Source: Cedecea neteri NBRC 105707 = ATCC 33855 (GTDB lineage Bacteria; Pseudomonadota; Gammaproteobacteria; Enterobacterales; Enterobacteriaceae). Taken from it: a DNA stretch of 64,000 bases. Below, piece by piece: positions 54,293 to 62,677 of the stretch. The notes below the pieces were generated by a model. The model ran no database searches, was not told the origin of the DNA, and saw only the letters and a list, made by a program, of their open reading frames with translations. Position 1 is the first letter of the stretch, and every line of letters begins with the position of its first letter. The position numbers and the translations under genes were made by a program. Location: positions 22,208 to 86,207 of the forward strand of contig NZ_BCTL01000034.1 of the NCBI RefSeq assembly GCF_001571265.1, read 5' to 3'.

Positions 54293-54341
54293 AACCTGGG
54301 TAAAACCGCCTCTGCATAGCGAAGGGGGTTTTACCCAGGTT
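54293..54341. terminator. Long inverted repeat between convergent genes
   Basis: A perfect 15-bp stem, AACCTGGGTAAAACC (54293-54307) with GGTTTTACCCAGGTT (54327-54341), encloses a 19-base loop between the SDR gene and the convergent gene ending at 54349. It probably terminates both, although neither side has a clean T-run. Confidence 0.6.
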
Positions 54342-54348
54342 CAATGCC

Positions 54349-54876
54349 CTACTTTTTGAGGTACAGCGCTGAGTCAAACTGCGGTTTCTGCTCCTTCAGG
54401 AAGGCATCCATAGATTCAATAGTTTTTGCGTAGAGGTGTGTGCCAACCGGTAAATCAACCATTTTCGTGCCCAGCACCAGGGTGAATACCGGCTGGTATT
54501 CGCTGCGGTACCTTACTGCGGTGGTGATTTCTAATTTTGCGGCTTTAGTCAGTTTCAGACTTTCTGCCGTCGTTTTCTCGTCTTCTTTGCGGCCTTTATT
54601 GATTAAATCCGCCAGCTCGGTGAGTTTGCCTTTAAAGGCGACTTTATAATCATCCGCATTCGCCTGCTCCAAAAATTCCTGATTTGCGACGTTGTCATCA
54701 AAAATCATTTTCACGGAGACAACTTTGTGTTCATCGTAGATGTTACCGAGCTTCACTGCACCGCCGGTGACGGAAATAATATTTTCACTCTTAAATAAAA
54801 CCGGGCCGGAACTAATTAAGGATGAAACGATAAGCGCAGCCCCAACGATGGTGCTGCCAGCAATAATTGACTTCAT
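54349..54876 (-). CDS. Exported or membrane-anchored protein of unknown function
   Basis: This 175-residue protein starts with a hydrophobic segment (IIAGSTIVGAALIVSSLIS), a signal peptide or anchor. The rest is hydrophilic with lysine-rich helices and a beta-rich stretch (KLEITTAVRYRSEYQPVFTLVLG). I do not recognise the family; it has a look of DUF945/YdgA-like or other small periplasmic proteins but no firm match. AGGGA precedes the ATG. It stands alone. Confidence 0.65.
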   Translation of the reverse strand: MKSIIAGSTIVGAALIVSSLISSGPVLFKSENIISVTGGAVKLGNIYDEHKVVSVKMIFDDNVANQEFLEQANADDYKVAFKGKLTELADLINKGRKEDEKTTAESLKLTKAAKLEITTAVRYRSEYQPVFTLVLGTKMVDLPVGTHLYAKTIESMDAFLKEQKPQFDSALYLKK

Positions 54877-55102
54877 TATAAATTCCCTGAGGTATTTTTA
54901 GTGCCGGGATTATAGTGCACTCGAGTTGTTATTTAATAGCAACGTTTACTTTGGCCAGTTCAAGTTCGCCAAAATGTGCCTGTCGGTGGCAATTTGGGCA
55001 TAGCGCTATACCTGGCAGTTTTGTCTGAAAATATGAACCCACACACACTTTATGGTTAACATCAAGAATAGTGTATGCCTCAGTTATCAAGAGGACATAC
55101 TC

Positions 55103-55417
55103 ATGACAAAGTTACTCATATGCTGCTTGTTCGGGAATACAGCCCATTCTCTGGCGAAGAAAATGCAGAAAGTGGCGGACGATGGAGGTTATAAGCTGCT
55201 GGTCAGCGCCGTGGGGCTGGATAGCTTTGCCAGCGTCCAGCCTGCATTTGATGCTTTTCTGCTAGCACCACACATTCAATACAAGCTCGACGAAATCAAG
55301 GCCACGGTCGGCGAACGACGACCGATTGCCGTGATAGAAAGTCTGCCGTATGCGTCACTGGATGGCGCTCGGGTACTCCACTTTGTTCTTGCCACATTCC
55401 CGGACATGGCCAGTTAG
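55103..55417 (+). CDS. Orphan PTS EIIB protein, lactose/cellobiose type
   Basis: The ATG at 55103 (MTKLLICCLFGNTAHSLAKKM) has GAGG upstream and gives 104 residues, the normal size for a stand-alone IIB of the lactose/cellobiose family. The phosphocysteine is the second of the two cysteines in LLICCLFGNTAHS, aligning with CSAGMSTS of the family by spacing to KKM. Later AFLLAPHIQYKLDEIK and RPIAVIESLPYASLDGARVL follow the IIB pattern. No IIA or IIC gene is present near it, so it may act with subunits elsewhere or as a regulator. Confidence 0.75.
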   Translation: MTKLLICCLFGNTAHSLAKKMQKVADDGGYKLLVSAVGLDSFASVQPAFDAFLLAPHIQYKLDEIKATVGERRPIAVIESLPYASLDGARVLHFVLATFPDMAS

Positions 55418-56486
55418 GCCCTCTACTCAGGGATGAGTTATTTCATACACGGGCAATGCCCGCGGTTTAGGTCGCAATGTGGCTTTTGCCTCCCTTACGG
55501 CAAAAACTTTGGCATACCTTCATCAAGTTATTCCTGCAGTAGAAGTCCAGGCTATTAAACAACAGTGAAGTTTACATGGAGACCCGAATGCCATTATGCC
55601 TGACTAAATAACAATCCTTTTGCCGTGCATAAATAATCACTCCCCAAACATTAGAATCTCTCATTTCAAAATGGTGGAAAATGAGTTTTTGTAATTTTTA
55701 TGTAGAGAAATGTAACTTATTAACGGTTTGCCGCATTGCATATTCATTGTTTAGTTCCCATTTAAAAAACAGGGTTATACTGAGCACAATTTAAATCATA
55801 AACAGGATGATTTTTGTTAATTAACCTATTGCAGAGCACATTCGGATTGACTTGATACACGGGCATTATCACTCCCCAAAAGCCTTATCAGCGGGTAATA
55901 AGCAGTCTTTGTTCATCGTATTTCAGGGCACGAGCAAATAACTTATGTTTATTTGTGCCTCACTGGCATTTGCTGAACATCAGAAAAATAAGGGTCTGGA
56001 GAGTGTCTGCGCAAAGTACTCATTTGTCTTATCCGGAAATAATCAGCGAGATTAATTAGCCTTCCACGTATGACGCCATCTAGCTCATAAAATTAATAAA
56101 CACCCAAGCATTAATTAAAAGATAGTTAAACGATGATACAATAAAACATAGCAAAATCAGAAGATAAAATCAGGCATTAAACTCAGACACCTGCAACATG
56201 AGGTGCCTTACAAGATCACCTTTTAAAATAAAAACCTATGCCACTAATTAAAAAACCCTCGTTCAAAATGCAATAAAAATATCTTATAAAACTTATCAAT
56301 AGCGCACGCGCACTATATAAAAAACAAAAAACCACGAGTTAATTCAGTATAAGCGCACATAACTAAAAGCAACATCAAGACAAATGGAAACACCTTTCTA
56401 CATCATAAAGTAGAAAGGTGAATTTATAGTTAAAGAGCTAAGGTTACAAATAAATAAAAATGCCATTAATCAGAAAGACAAAACAG
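55418..56486. other. Gene-free AT-rich region of about 1.07 kb
   Basis: No open frame with a ribosome site or recognisable product was found on either strand. The region contains two pairs of direct repeats (separate entry) and many homopolymer A/T tracts. It marks the left edge of the AT-rich, probably acquired fimbrial island. A small RNA cannot be excluded. Confidence 0.6.
55445..55880 (+). repeat. Two short direct repeats inside the gene-free region
   Basis: ATACACGGGCA occurs at 55445-55455 and 55855-55865. ATCACTCCCCAAA occurs at 55636-55648 and 55868-55880. In the right copy the two motifs are only two bases apart, in the left they are about 180 bases apart. Their role is unknown. Confidence 0.55.
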
Positions 56487-56999
56487 TCACCAAAACAAAA
56501 CATCCCTTATATTTCTGATGCTTAGCTTATTTGCAACATTTCTCCTCAAACTATAAACCGTTTTGGTTGACACCCCTAAATGAAAGGCTTCTAGCCCTAA
56601 AGGAATATTAACAAGTAAGTTTTTTAATATTTGATACTCTTTCTTTGTGAATGTAACACTATTTCTTCTAAAGGATTTAAAAGACAGTTCATTGGCAATG
56701 TCATCAGCGTTTTTTCGCGTTAATTTTATACTATCAAGGCTGACCACGCAGGTGTTATCCCGCAAGCCAGAAAAATAGTTAGCAAGCGGTAGAAGATTGG
56801 GCTGAGATATTATTACAGTTCTTTCACTCATATTACAATCAACCCAATCATTGACCACTAACTGTTTCATTGACCATGTTGAAAGGTTTAAAAAAATGAT
56901 ATTTTCACAGCTGTAATCACACTCCTTAAACAGACTTAAAACGTACTTCAATCCTATATTGAAATAGGCATCTTTATTTGGATAAATCGTCAAATTCAT
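56487..56999 (-). CDS. LuxR-type regulator next to CFA/I-like fimbrial operon
   Basis: This 170-residue protein has an N-terminal degenerate receiver-like part with no phosphorylation aspartate that I can place. It ends in a LuxR-type helix-turn-helix: FTKKEYQILKNLLVNIPLG, then AFHLGVSTKTVYSLRRNVAN, final IRNIRDVLFW. Small regulators of this form often sit beside fimbrial operons in enterobacteria. AAGGAT precedes the ATG. It is divergent from the fimbrial chaperone gene with 245 bases between, containing operator-like palindromes. The helix-turn-helix resembles that of the FimK-like proteins (STKTLYNLR). Confidence 0.82.
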   Translation of the reverse strand: MNLTIYPNKDAYFNIGLKYVLSLFKECDYSCENIIFLNLSTWSMKQLVVNDWVDCNMSERTVIISQPNLLPLANYFSGLRDNTCVVSLDSIKLTRKNADDIANELSFKSFRRNSVTFTKKEYQILKNLLVNIPLGLEAFHLGVSTKTVYSLRRNVANKLSIRNIRDVLFW

Positions 57000-57113
57000 A
57001 TTAGATAATCCTTATCATCAACCAAAAATTCTTATGATTTATAAGACTAAAAAACCAAAAAACATATCGATCACACCTCCTGATTGATAGGTTTTGCCTA
57101 TTTAGTAATATGT

Positions 57114-57170
57114 AACCGATCGGTTTTGACGATCAAAATACTTGATCGCTGTCAATTTGTCCTCTAGAAT
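57114..57170 (+). promoter_or_regulatory. Promoter with overlapping palindromic operator, CFA/I-like operon
   Basis: A perfect 12-base palindrome AACCGATCGGTT (57114-57125) is followed by GATCAA-AATAC-TTGATC (57131-57147), itself flanked by TTGAC and GTCAA arms. A promoter fits over it: TTGATC (57142-57147), 17 bases, TAGAAT (57165-57170), pointing at the chaperone gene. The overlap of the inverted repeat with the -35 suggests a repressor or activator site, plausibly for the divergent LuxR-type regulator. Confidence 0.6.
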
Positions 57171-57244
57171 CTGCTTAGTTTCTCAACGAAATCGATATTT
57201 ATCCATCATGGAAAGAGCTAATTCTTAACAGGGAAGAAATACCT

Positions 57245-57982
57245 ATGAAGAACATTTTCATTTGTTCAGCATCCATTATTATCCTGTCGTTAGCGTCCGT
57301 TAGCAGTAGGGTAAATGCTGCCATGTATGTCTACCCCATGGAGGTTTCCGTAGGGATGAATGGCGCATCAAAAATAAAAGTAATATCTCAGGATACTGAC
57401 GTTCAGTTTATTAGAGTAAGCCTCAAGCAAGTGCTTAACCCAGGCACAATGGAAGAGAGTGAAAAAGAAACGTTGGCCGACAATCCAGCGGGACTCATTA
57501 TTACGCCACGAAAAATAGCCCTATCTTCAGCCAGTGAGAGAGTTGTGAGGCTTGTTTCCGTCGAGCCGCCACAAAAGGAAACCACATGGCGAGCTTATTT
57601 TGAAAGCGTAAATGAAAACAATTTTTTGGATCAAGACAAATATGGAAAAAGCAACAACAGCGCCAACGTTGGCGTGAATATTGTCTGGGGAGCATTGATC
57701 CACGTAGCGCCTAAAAATGTGACCGTGAGCCTAAAGATAAATCCAAAAAACGGCAAGGTTTTTAATGATGGAAGCATCCGTATTCCTATCAAAGAGGTGG
57801 GAGAATGTCATCGGGACGGCCAGTGCCAATGGACAAAGAAAGTCGTCACCGTCTATCCGGATATGGAGGTAGACATTCCGAAGATGACCTTCTCACACGC
57901 AAAAACATATCGAATTAAATATTTCAACTGGATTACTAAAAAAATGGAAGAAGCTCCATTGTCTGCATCGCAGACGAATTAA
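57245..57982 (+). CDS. Fimbrial chaperone of the alternate (CFA/I, class 5) chaperone-usher family
   Basis: This periplasmic chaperone of 245 residues has a signal peptide ending near VNA|AMYV. It belongs to the CfaA/CblB-type group rather than the FimC group: MYVYPMEVSVGMNG at the mature start, LIITPRKIALSSASERVVRLVSV for the subunit-binding strand, and NIVWGALIHVAPKNVTV. It is the first gene of the order chaperone, major subunit, usher, tip adhesin that defines this class. The cysteine pair GECHRDGQCQW near the C-terminus could form a disulfide. Confidence 0.86.
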   Translation: MKNIFICSASIIILSLASVSSRVNAAMYVYPMEVSVGMNGASKIKVISQDTDVQFIRVSLKQVLNPGTMEESEKETLADNPAGLIITPRKIALSSASERVVRLVSVEPPQKETTWRAYFESVNENNFLDQDKYGKSNNSANVGVNIVWGALIHVAPKNVTVSLKINPKNGKVFNDGSIRIPIKEVGECHRDGQCQWTKKVVTVYPDMEVDIPKMTFSHAKTYRIKYFNWITKKMEEAPLSASQTN

Positions 57983-58021
57983 CCCTTCCCGGAAACGGGA
58001 AAACAACAAAAGGAATGTTAA

Positions 58022-58543
58022 ATGAAAAACAAACTTAACCTGCTCTGCTTAGGCGGCCTTCTGGCAACCACTTTTTGCGCTAATGCTGTACAAAGGGATA
58101 TTACGGTAACAGCAGATATTGACCCGACGGTTGACGTTACCAATGCCGATGGCTCTCCTCTCCCTTCTTCCGTTGCGATGCAATATCTGCCGGGGAAAGG
58201 ACTTGCGGCACATAAAGAAAATATTAAATTCTGGTCGAACAAAGAAGATAAAGCACTCAGCGTCAGCCTGGCTAATACCCCCGCCCTGACAGATGCTAAT
58301 GGCAGCAATGCTATACCATTAAGCGTGTCTGTTAATGGTACAAAATTGTCTACCACCCCTATCACTCTGGAATACGCCACTGCCTTCCCGAGCGGGATTG
58401 CTAACGGTTCTTCAACCATGCCTCTGGTGATTGCACAGGACAATCCAGGGCCAGTAGCTGCAGCGGGTTCTTACACAGGGATCGTAAGCATGGTGGTCAC
58501 GCAGGCCACTGCCCCAGCAGAAAAGCCTGGTGGAAATAAGTAA
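58022..58543 (+). CDS. Major pilin of CFA/I-CS1-like fimbria
   Basis: This 173-residue protein has a signal peptide ending NA|VQRDITVTADIDP, the hallmark N-terminus of CS1/CFA/I major subunits (VEKNITVTASVDP). There are no cysteines in the mature part, as in this class. The later TPALTDANGSNAIPLSVSVNG and GSYTGIVSMVVTQA also follow CooA/CfaB. AAGGA precedes the ATG. A 14-residue tail rich in P, A, G and K follows the usual end of the fold. It polymerises by donor-strand exchange through its N-terminal segment. Confidence 0.88.
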   Translation: MKNKLNLLCLGGLLATTFCANAVQRDITVTADIDPTVDVTNADGSPLPSSVAMQYLPGKGLAAHKENIKFWSNKEDKALSVSLANTPALTDANGSNAIPLSVSVNGTKLSTTPITLEYATAFPSGIANGSSTMPLVIAQDNPGPVAAAGSYTGIVSMVVTQATAPAEKPGGNK

Positions 58544-58555
58544 TTAGCCAACTCA

Positions 58556-58585
58556 AATGACAGGGTGCTAACCCTGTCATTTCTA
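58556..58585 (+). terminator. Intercistronic hairpin between major pilin and usher genes
   Basis: A perfect 11-bp stem, AATGACAGGGT (58556-58566) with ACCCTGTCATT (58571-58581), has a GCTA loop and only a short T-rich tail. It would reduce usher expression relative to pilin or protect the upstream mRNA end. Confidence 0.6.
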
Positions 58586-58599
58586 ATGGGAGTTCAGGG

Positions 58600-61305
58600 A
58601 TGAACATGCGGCCTTTACCCGTTTTCTTTTTATTTTTCGCTTATTCAGCATCATGCACGCTTCATGCATCCATGCGCATTCCACAGGGTTTTGAGGAACT
58701 TGCCAGGGGACAAACGGTTCTCACCGATGTTTATCTTTATGGTCAGCCTCTGGGGGTTTTCCAGACTCATGTGGACCTCGAAAACATCCAGTTTTTACAA
58801 CCCGACGCGGTCGCTTCTGCCATCAATAAAATATATCCGGATAATCCTGACCTCAACGCAATGCTGCATAAAGAACTAAAAAAAAGTTTCAACCGTAACA
58901 GCAAGCTTTCATGCAGCAGCAGCGGCGACACGCCTGGGTGCGACTTTCTCAAAACGGATACTGCCGACATTATCTATGACGAAAATAATGCCAGGACTAT
59001 CCTGTTTATAAGTAACCACTATCTTCCGGAAAAAAAGCAGAAGAATATTTATTACGTCTCCAGCGTAGAAAGTCGCAATGCTTTTATTCACCAGCAAAAT
59101 ATTAATTTTGTGACAGACAGGCACTATCAGTCAGCTTCAGTGCAGGGCAATGGTTCGTTGGGTATTACGGACAATGGTTACCTGAATGTTGACTGGAACT
59201 GGCAGGGACAACGTTCGGGCAAGGAAAGCACCCATGATACCGCCATCAATAATGCCTACTTCAGGCAAGATTTTTTAAAGCGGTTTTATGTGCAGGCTGG
59301 CGTTATGGATTCGCAGGATATTTTTAGTAACAGCGGTGGGAATATCAACCTTAGCCAGTTACCGCTGGGGAAAATGCGTGGGATACGAGTCGGCTCCACC
59401 CTCGCCTGGGTCAATATGGATAATGTTTCCTCCGGTACACCGGTCAATATTTTTCTGTCCAGAGAGGCAAGAGTTGATGCTTACAGAGATCGTCAGCTAC
59501 TCGCTTCATTCTATTTAAAATCCGGACCACAGGAACTCGACACCCGTTCATTCCCGATGGGCAGCTACACATTAACCCTCCGGGTATATGAGGATAATCA
59601 ACTGGTAAGGACCGAGACGGTGCCTTATACCGGCCTGGGCGGTTTTTCATCCATCACCCCGCAGTGGTTTCTCCAGGCGGGCTCGCCGGATACGGATGAC
59701 TCGCTTGAAAACGACACCGATAAGCAGGTAATTCAGGCCGGGCTCAAATTACCGATAAATAACAACACTGCCCTGACTGCCGGTACGGCACTGTTTAATA
59801 GCGCCAGCTACTGGGAGGGCGCTATTGACTGGTCACATGGTTTTGACTCAGGCTGGCTGGACGGTCTCTTGACGTCAAGAGCGAGCTATCTGCACGGGAG
59901 CGAAGGATCAAGAGGCAATATTCAGCAACTCAATTACAACGATGGTTTTTCCTTGAGCTTTTATCGTAGTGCAATGACGGCAGCTCAATGTAACGCCCAG
60001 GGACTGCACCGGTACAGTTTTAACGGCTGCTATAAAAGTACAAATGTGATGCTTTCAGTCCCGCTTGAAAAATGGTACGGCACGCTGGGTTATTCGCTTA
60101 ACAGTAATCAGGGCCGCTATGTCTACCGCAGGGATTTGGTCGATTATGATCCCCATAACCCGGCGGGTGTTCCATGGGAAAAGATTTATCAGACCCATTC
60201 CCGCAGCAGGACCTGGCAAGCGGGTGTCACACGTACTTTTAACATCCGTGATATCAACCTCACCTCCAGCCTGAATGCTTTTATAAGAAACGAAAGCGCG
60301 TTTAACGCTCAGGACAAAGGCATCTTCATCACATTATCTTTCTCAGGCAGCCGCAATGACGTGGGCGGAAAGCGCCGTTCATTCTCTGGGGGAGCTAGCT
60401 GGCAGGCCAGTAAACAAGGTAATACCCAACTCGGGTATAACGCAGCCTATAGCCAATATAGCGATGAGAGCGGTGAAAATGAGACGGGTATATCACTCAA
60501 TGGCGTGAACACCGATAACGTTACGTCTTCAGTTTATGGGCGTATGGGAGGCCAGTACGGCACGGGCTCACTGACCCTAAGTGATGCATGGGATCGCACG
60601 ACAAGCGGGCACATCCTCAATAGCAGCGGCAATTACAGCTCATCACTGATCCTCGATCGGAAAGGGTTTGTTGTCGGCCGCTGGAGCGGTGGAGCCCCAT
60701 CTTCGGCAATAACCGTCAATGTGGAAGAGGACAACGAGCCAGAAAAGTCACGTGTGAATGTGTCAGTAGATAACAGCGGCAGAAGTGACGTCCAGAGCAA
60801 CAGCCGGGCGCTCTTTACCGTTCCCGGTTATAGGGAAAGCACGATTGATGTCACTGAGTCACAGGCCTCCTCCGCAGGCATAAGCAGCGAGATAAGCAAA
60901 GGAACGGGTGCAAGAAAAGTCTTTATGACACCGGGAAAAACATTTAACAGAGAAGTGAAAGTCGATGCCCGTTATACATGGCTTGGCAGATTAATGGATA
61001 ACGACAGACGACCGCTGGAAGGGGCCATTCCATTAAATGTTATGTCATGGACACCTTTAGGAAGGGGCAACTTTACGCTTGAGACAGCAAACAATATTAA
61101 GACCCTTTACGTAATGAAAGACAACGCTTACTGGCAATGCAGAATGAACGTTAGCGTGATGCGGGATGTTATTCGCTATGTGGGGACAACATCATGCCAA
61201 CGCACAGAGCTGGCAAGTTTACCTGCAGCCGAACAAAAACAGGCTGAGTTAATGACCGCGGGAATGACGCAGCAGACCAAATCCACGGCTATGAACAAGG
61301 AGTAA
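58600..61305 (+). CDS. Outer-membrane usher of CFA/I-like fimbria
   Basis: This 901-residue usher resembles CfaC/CooC-type ushers of the alternate chaperone-usher class. The signal peptide ends LHA|SMRIPQGFEELA. The N-terminal domain is longer and less FimD-like. The barrel core contains QLPLGKMRGIRVGSTLAWVN, and RSFPMGSYTLTLRVYEDNQLV corresponds to the plug domain. The C-terminal end has the MSWTPLGRGNFTLE region and a cysteine pair (WQCRMNVS and TSCQRTE). GGGAG is seven bases before the ATG. The adhesin gene begins six bases after the stop. Confidence 0.87.
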   Translation: MNMRPLPVFFLFFAYSASCTLHASMRIPQGFEELARGQTVLTDVYLYGQPLGVFQTHVDLENIQFLQPDAVASAINKIYPDNPDLNAMLHKELKKSFNRNSKLSCSSSGDTPGCDFLKTDTADIIYDENNARTILFISNHYLPEKKQKNIYYVSSVESRNAFIHQQNINFVTDRHYQSASVQGNGSLGITDNGYLNVDWNWQGQRSGKESTHDTAINNAYFRQDFLKRFYVQAGVMDSQDIFSNSGGNINLSQLPLGKMRGIRVGSTLAWVNMDNVSSGTPVNIFLSREARVDAYRDRQLLASFYLKSGPQELDTRSFPMGSYTLTLRVYEDNQLVRTETVPYTGLGGFSSITPQWFLQAGSPDTDDSLENDTDKQVIQAGLKLPINNNTALTAGTALFNSASYWEGAIDWSHGFDSGWLDGLLTSRASYLHGSEGSRGNIQQLNYNDGFSLSFYRSAMTAAQCNAQGLHRYSFNGCYKSTNVMLSVPLEKWYGTLGYSLNSNQGRYVYRRDLVDYDPHNPAGVPWEKIYQTHSRSRTWQAGVTRTFNIRDINLTSSLNAFIRNESAFNAQDKGIFITLSFSGSRNDVGGKRRSFSGGASWQASKQGNTQLGYNAAYSQYSDESGENETGISLNGVNTDNVTSSVYGRMGGQYGTGSLTLSDAWDRTTSGHILNSSGNYSSSLILDRKGFVVGRWSGGAPSSAITVNVEEDNEPEKSRVNVSVDNSGRSDVQSNSRALFTVPGYRESTIDVTESQASSAGISSEISKGTGARKVFMTPGKTFNREVKVDARYTWLGRLMDNDRRPLEGAIPLNVMSWTPLGRGNFTLETANNIKTLYVMKDNAYWQCRMNVSVMRDVIRYVGTTSCQRTELASLPAAEQKQAELMTAGMTQQTKSTAMNKE

Positions 61306-61311
61306 TGCTTA

Positions 61312-62571
61312 ATGTGCCTTATTTTAGAGCCCCTCAAAAAGCAAACACCTGAAATGCTCTCGAACTCTTTTATCAAGTTCATACTCTTGATGACTACAAC
61401 GATATTTTATGGTCTGTACACGCCCGCACTGCGGGCCGATGAAATAGCGCCCCCCTCGCATGAATTTAGTGCCGAAGCCACAATGGATAAAGCATCACTA
61501 CCAGACTCAGTAATTATCTTTGATAATGTTTTTGGTGGCATGTCCCCCCCAGGCGGAAGCGCCAATAGCGCTGAGGTTAATAAAAATAGAAATAATACTT
61601 TAACTTGTTATACGCGTACCGATCCTGCAAACGGAGCATGCCCAACAAATCCATATTGGGGTAATGGAATATCTGGCCCTCTTTTTGATGGAAAATTAGT
61701 ATTGAGTTTCACTAATCAGAAGATCGGAAAGGCTGTAAATTTAACGCTCGATGGTGCAAAGAGAATCCCTTCCTCACTTAAAGTAAGCCTCTGGAATTCC
61801 ACGACTTATACTTCTGACAATCCAATTACATTCTCACTGAAGATAAATCGCTCGGAGCTTTTAAAGCTAACTCCTGGGACATGGAATGCACATTTGATAA
61901 TGTATCTGACTAAATGGGTTAGAGATTGTCCAGCTCCGGGGAAAAATCAGGCAAGTCAGGGATGTAGCGGCAGCAAATTTGGCACATGGAATTCAAATAT
62001 TTCGCTAAAAATAACCGACTATGGCACACAGCAAATTTATTTCCCTGAATATGGCGCATCAACACCCTTAGTTGATCTTGGGCTAAGAATAAAAAAATTT
62101 GGCGATCGCACGGCCATGGCTGATGCACACAGGACAATAGATATGTGTTTATACGATGGCAGCAACTCAAGTTCAAACCAGATAAGTCTGTTATTCACGG
62201 ATGAAGGAAAACAGGCGCCGGGAAGAAAAACCGGAGAGTTTTCAATATACGCGCCGGGTGCATCCACAGATCCTGACAAACGGCTTGATTACAATCTTTC
62301 TGTTATCAACCCCCTTACAGGCGGGGCCCAAACAGTTAAAAATGGCGAGCCGATTATCTGGACCGGCGTAAGTGCAGATGAAGGGAAAGTTAAAACTAAA
62401 CTGGTCAATCTGCCTGGCGTAAACGGCCTGGCTCAATGCGTGCCGGCACCATTAACCTTCAGAGTGCCGGAGTTCAAAATATCATCAAAGAGCCAGGGGC
62501 GTTACTCCGGCACGCTTAAGGTAGTTTATACCCCCACCACGCAATCATGGCGAGATGACGTTAAAAAATAA
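61312..62571 (+). CDS. Minor/tip adhesin of CFA/I-like fimbria (CfaE type)
   Basis: This last gene of the operon encodes a 419-residue exported protein. The ATG at 61312 is supported by AAGGAG nine bases upstream; it gives an unusually long, polar N-region before the hydrophobic part (FIKFILLMTTTIFYGLY) and cleavage near LRA|DEI. A later ATG at 61354 would give a normal signal peptide but has no ribosome site. Two domains are likely: an N-terminal lectin-like adhesin domain (about 50-230, four or more cysteines) and a C-terminal pilin domain ending RYSGTLKVVYTPTTQSW, as in CfaE/CooD. Receptor unknown. Confidence 0.82.
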   Translation: MCLILEPLKKQTPEMLSNSFIKFILLMTTTIFYGLYTPALRADEIAPPSHEFSAEATMDKASLPDSVIIFDNVFGGMSPPGGSANSAEVNKNRNNTLTCYTRTDPANGACPTNPYWGNGISGPLFDGKLVLSFTNQKIGKAVNLTLDGAKRIPSSLKVSLWNSTTYTSDNPITFSLKINRSELLKLTPGTWNAHLIMYLTKWVRDCPAPGKNQASQGCSGSKFGTWNSNISLKITDYGTQQIYFPEYGASTPLVDLGLRIKKFGDRTAMADAHRTIDMCLYDGSNSSSNQISLLFTDEGKQAPGRKTGEFSIYAPGASTDPDKRLDYNLSVINPLTGGAQTVKNGEPIIWTGVSADEGKVKTKLVNLPGVNGLAQCVPAPLTFRVPEFKISSKSQGRYSGTLKVVYTPTTQSWRDDVKK

Positions 62572-62575
62572 AACT

Positions 62576-62622
62576 GTTCGCCTGTTTATATAATTGCATT
62601 TATAGGCGAGTGGCTTTTATTT
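62576..62622 (+). terminator. Weak terminator after the tip adhesin gene
   Basis: TCGCCT and AGGCGA form a 6-bp stem with an AT-rich loop, followed by GTGGCTTTTATTTATT, just beyond the adhesin stop. The stem is short, so the assignment is tentative. Confidence 0.4.
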
Positions 62623-62677
62623 ATTAGTAACCAAATTAACTTATTAAACTCTAAAGCAACCTTGCTAAGGCGGATGT

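Noticed and set aside
55418..56486. A pseudogene or CRISPR array in the large gap
   Set aside because: No regular repeat-spacer pattern exists; the repeats seen are two copies only and irregularly spaced. Translated fragments show no recognisable remnant.
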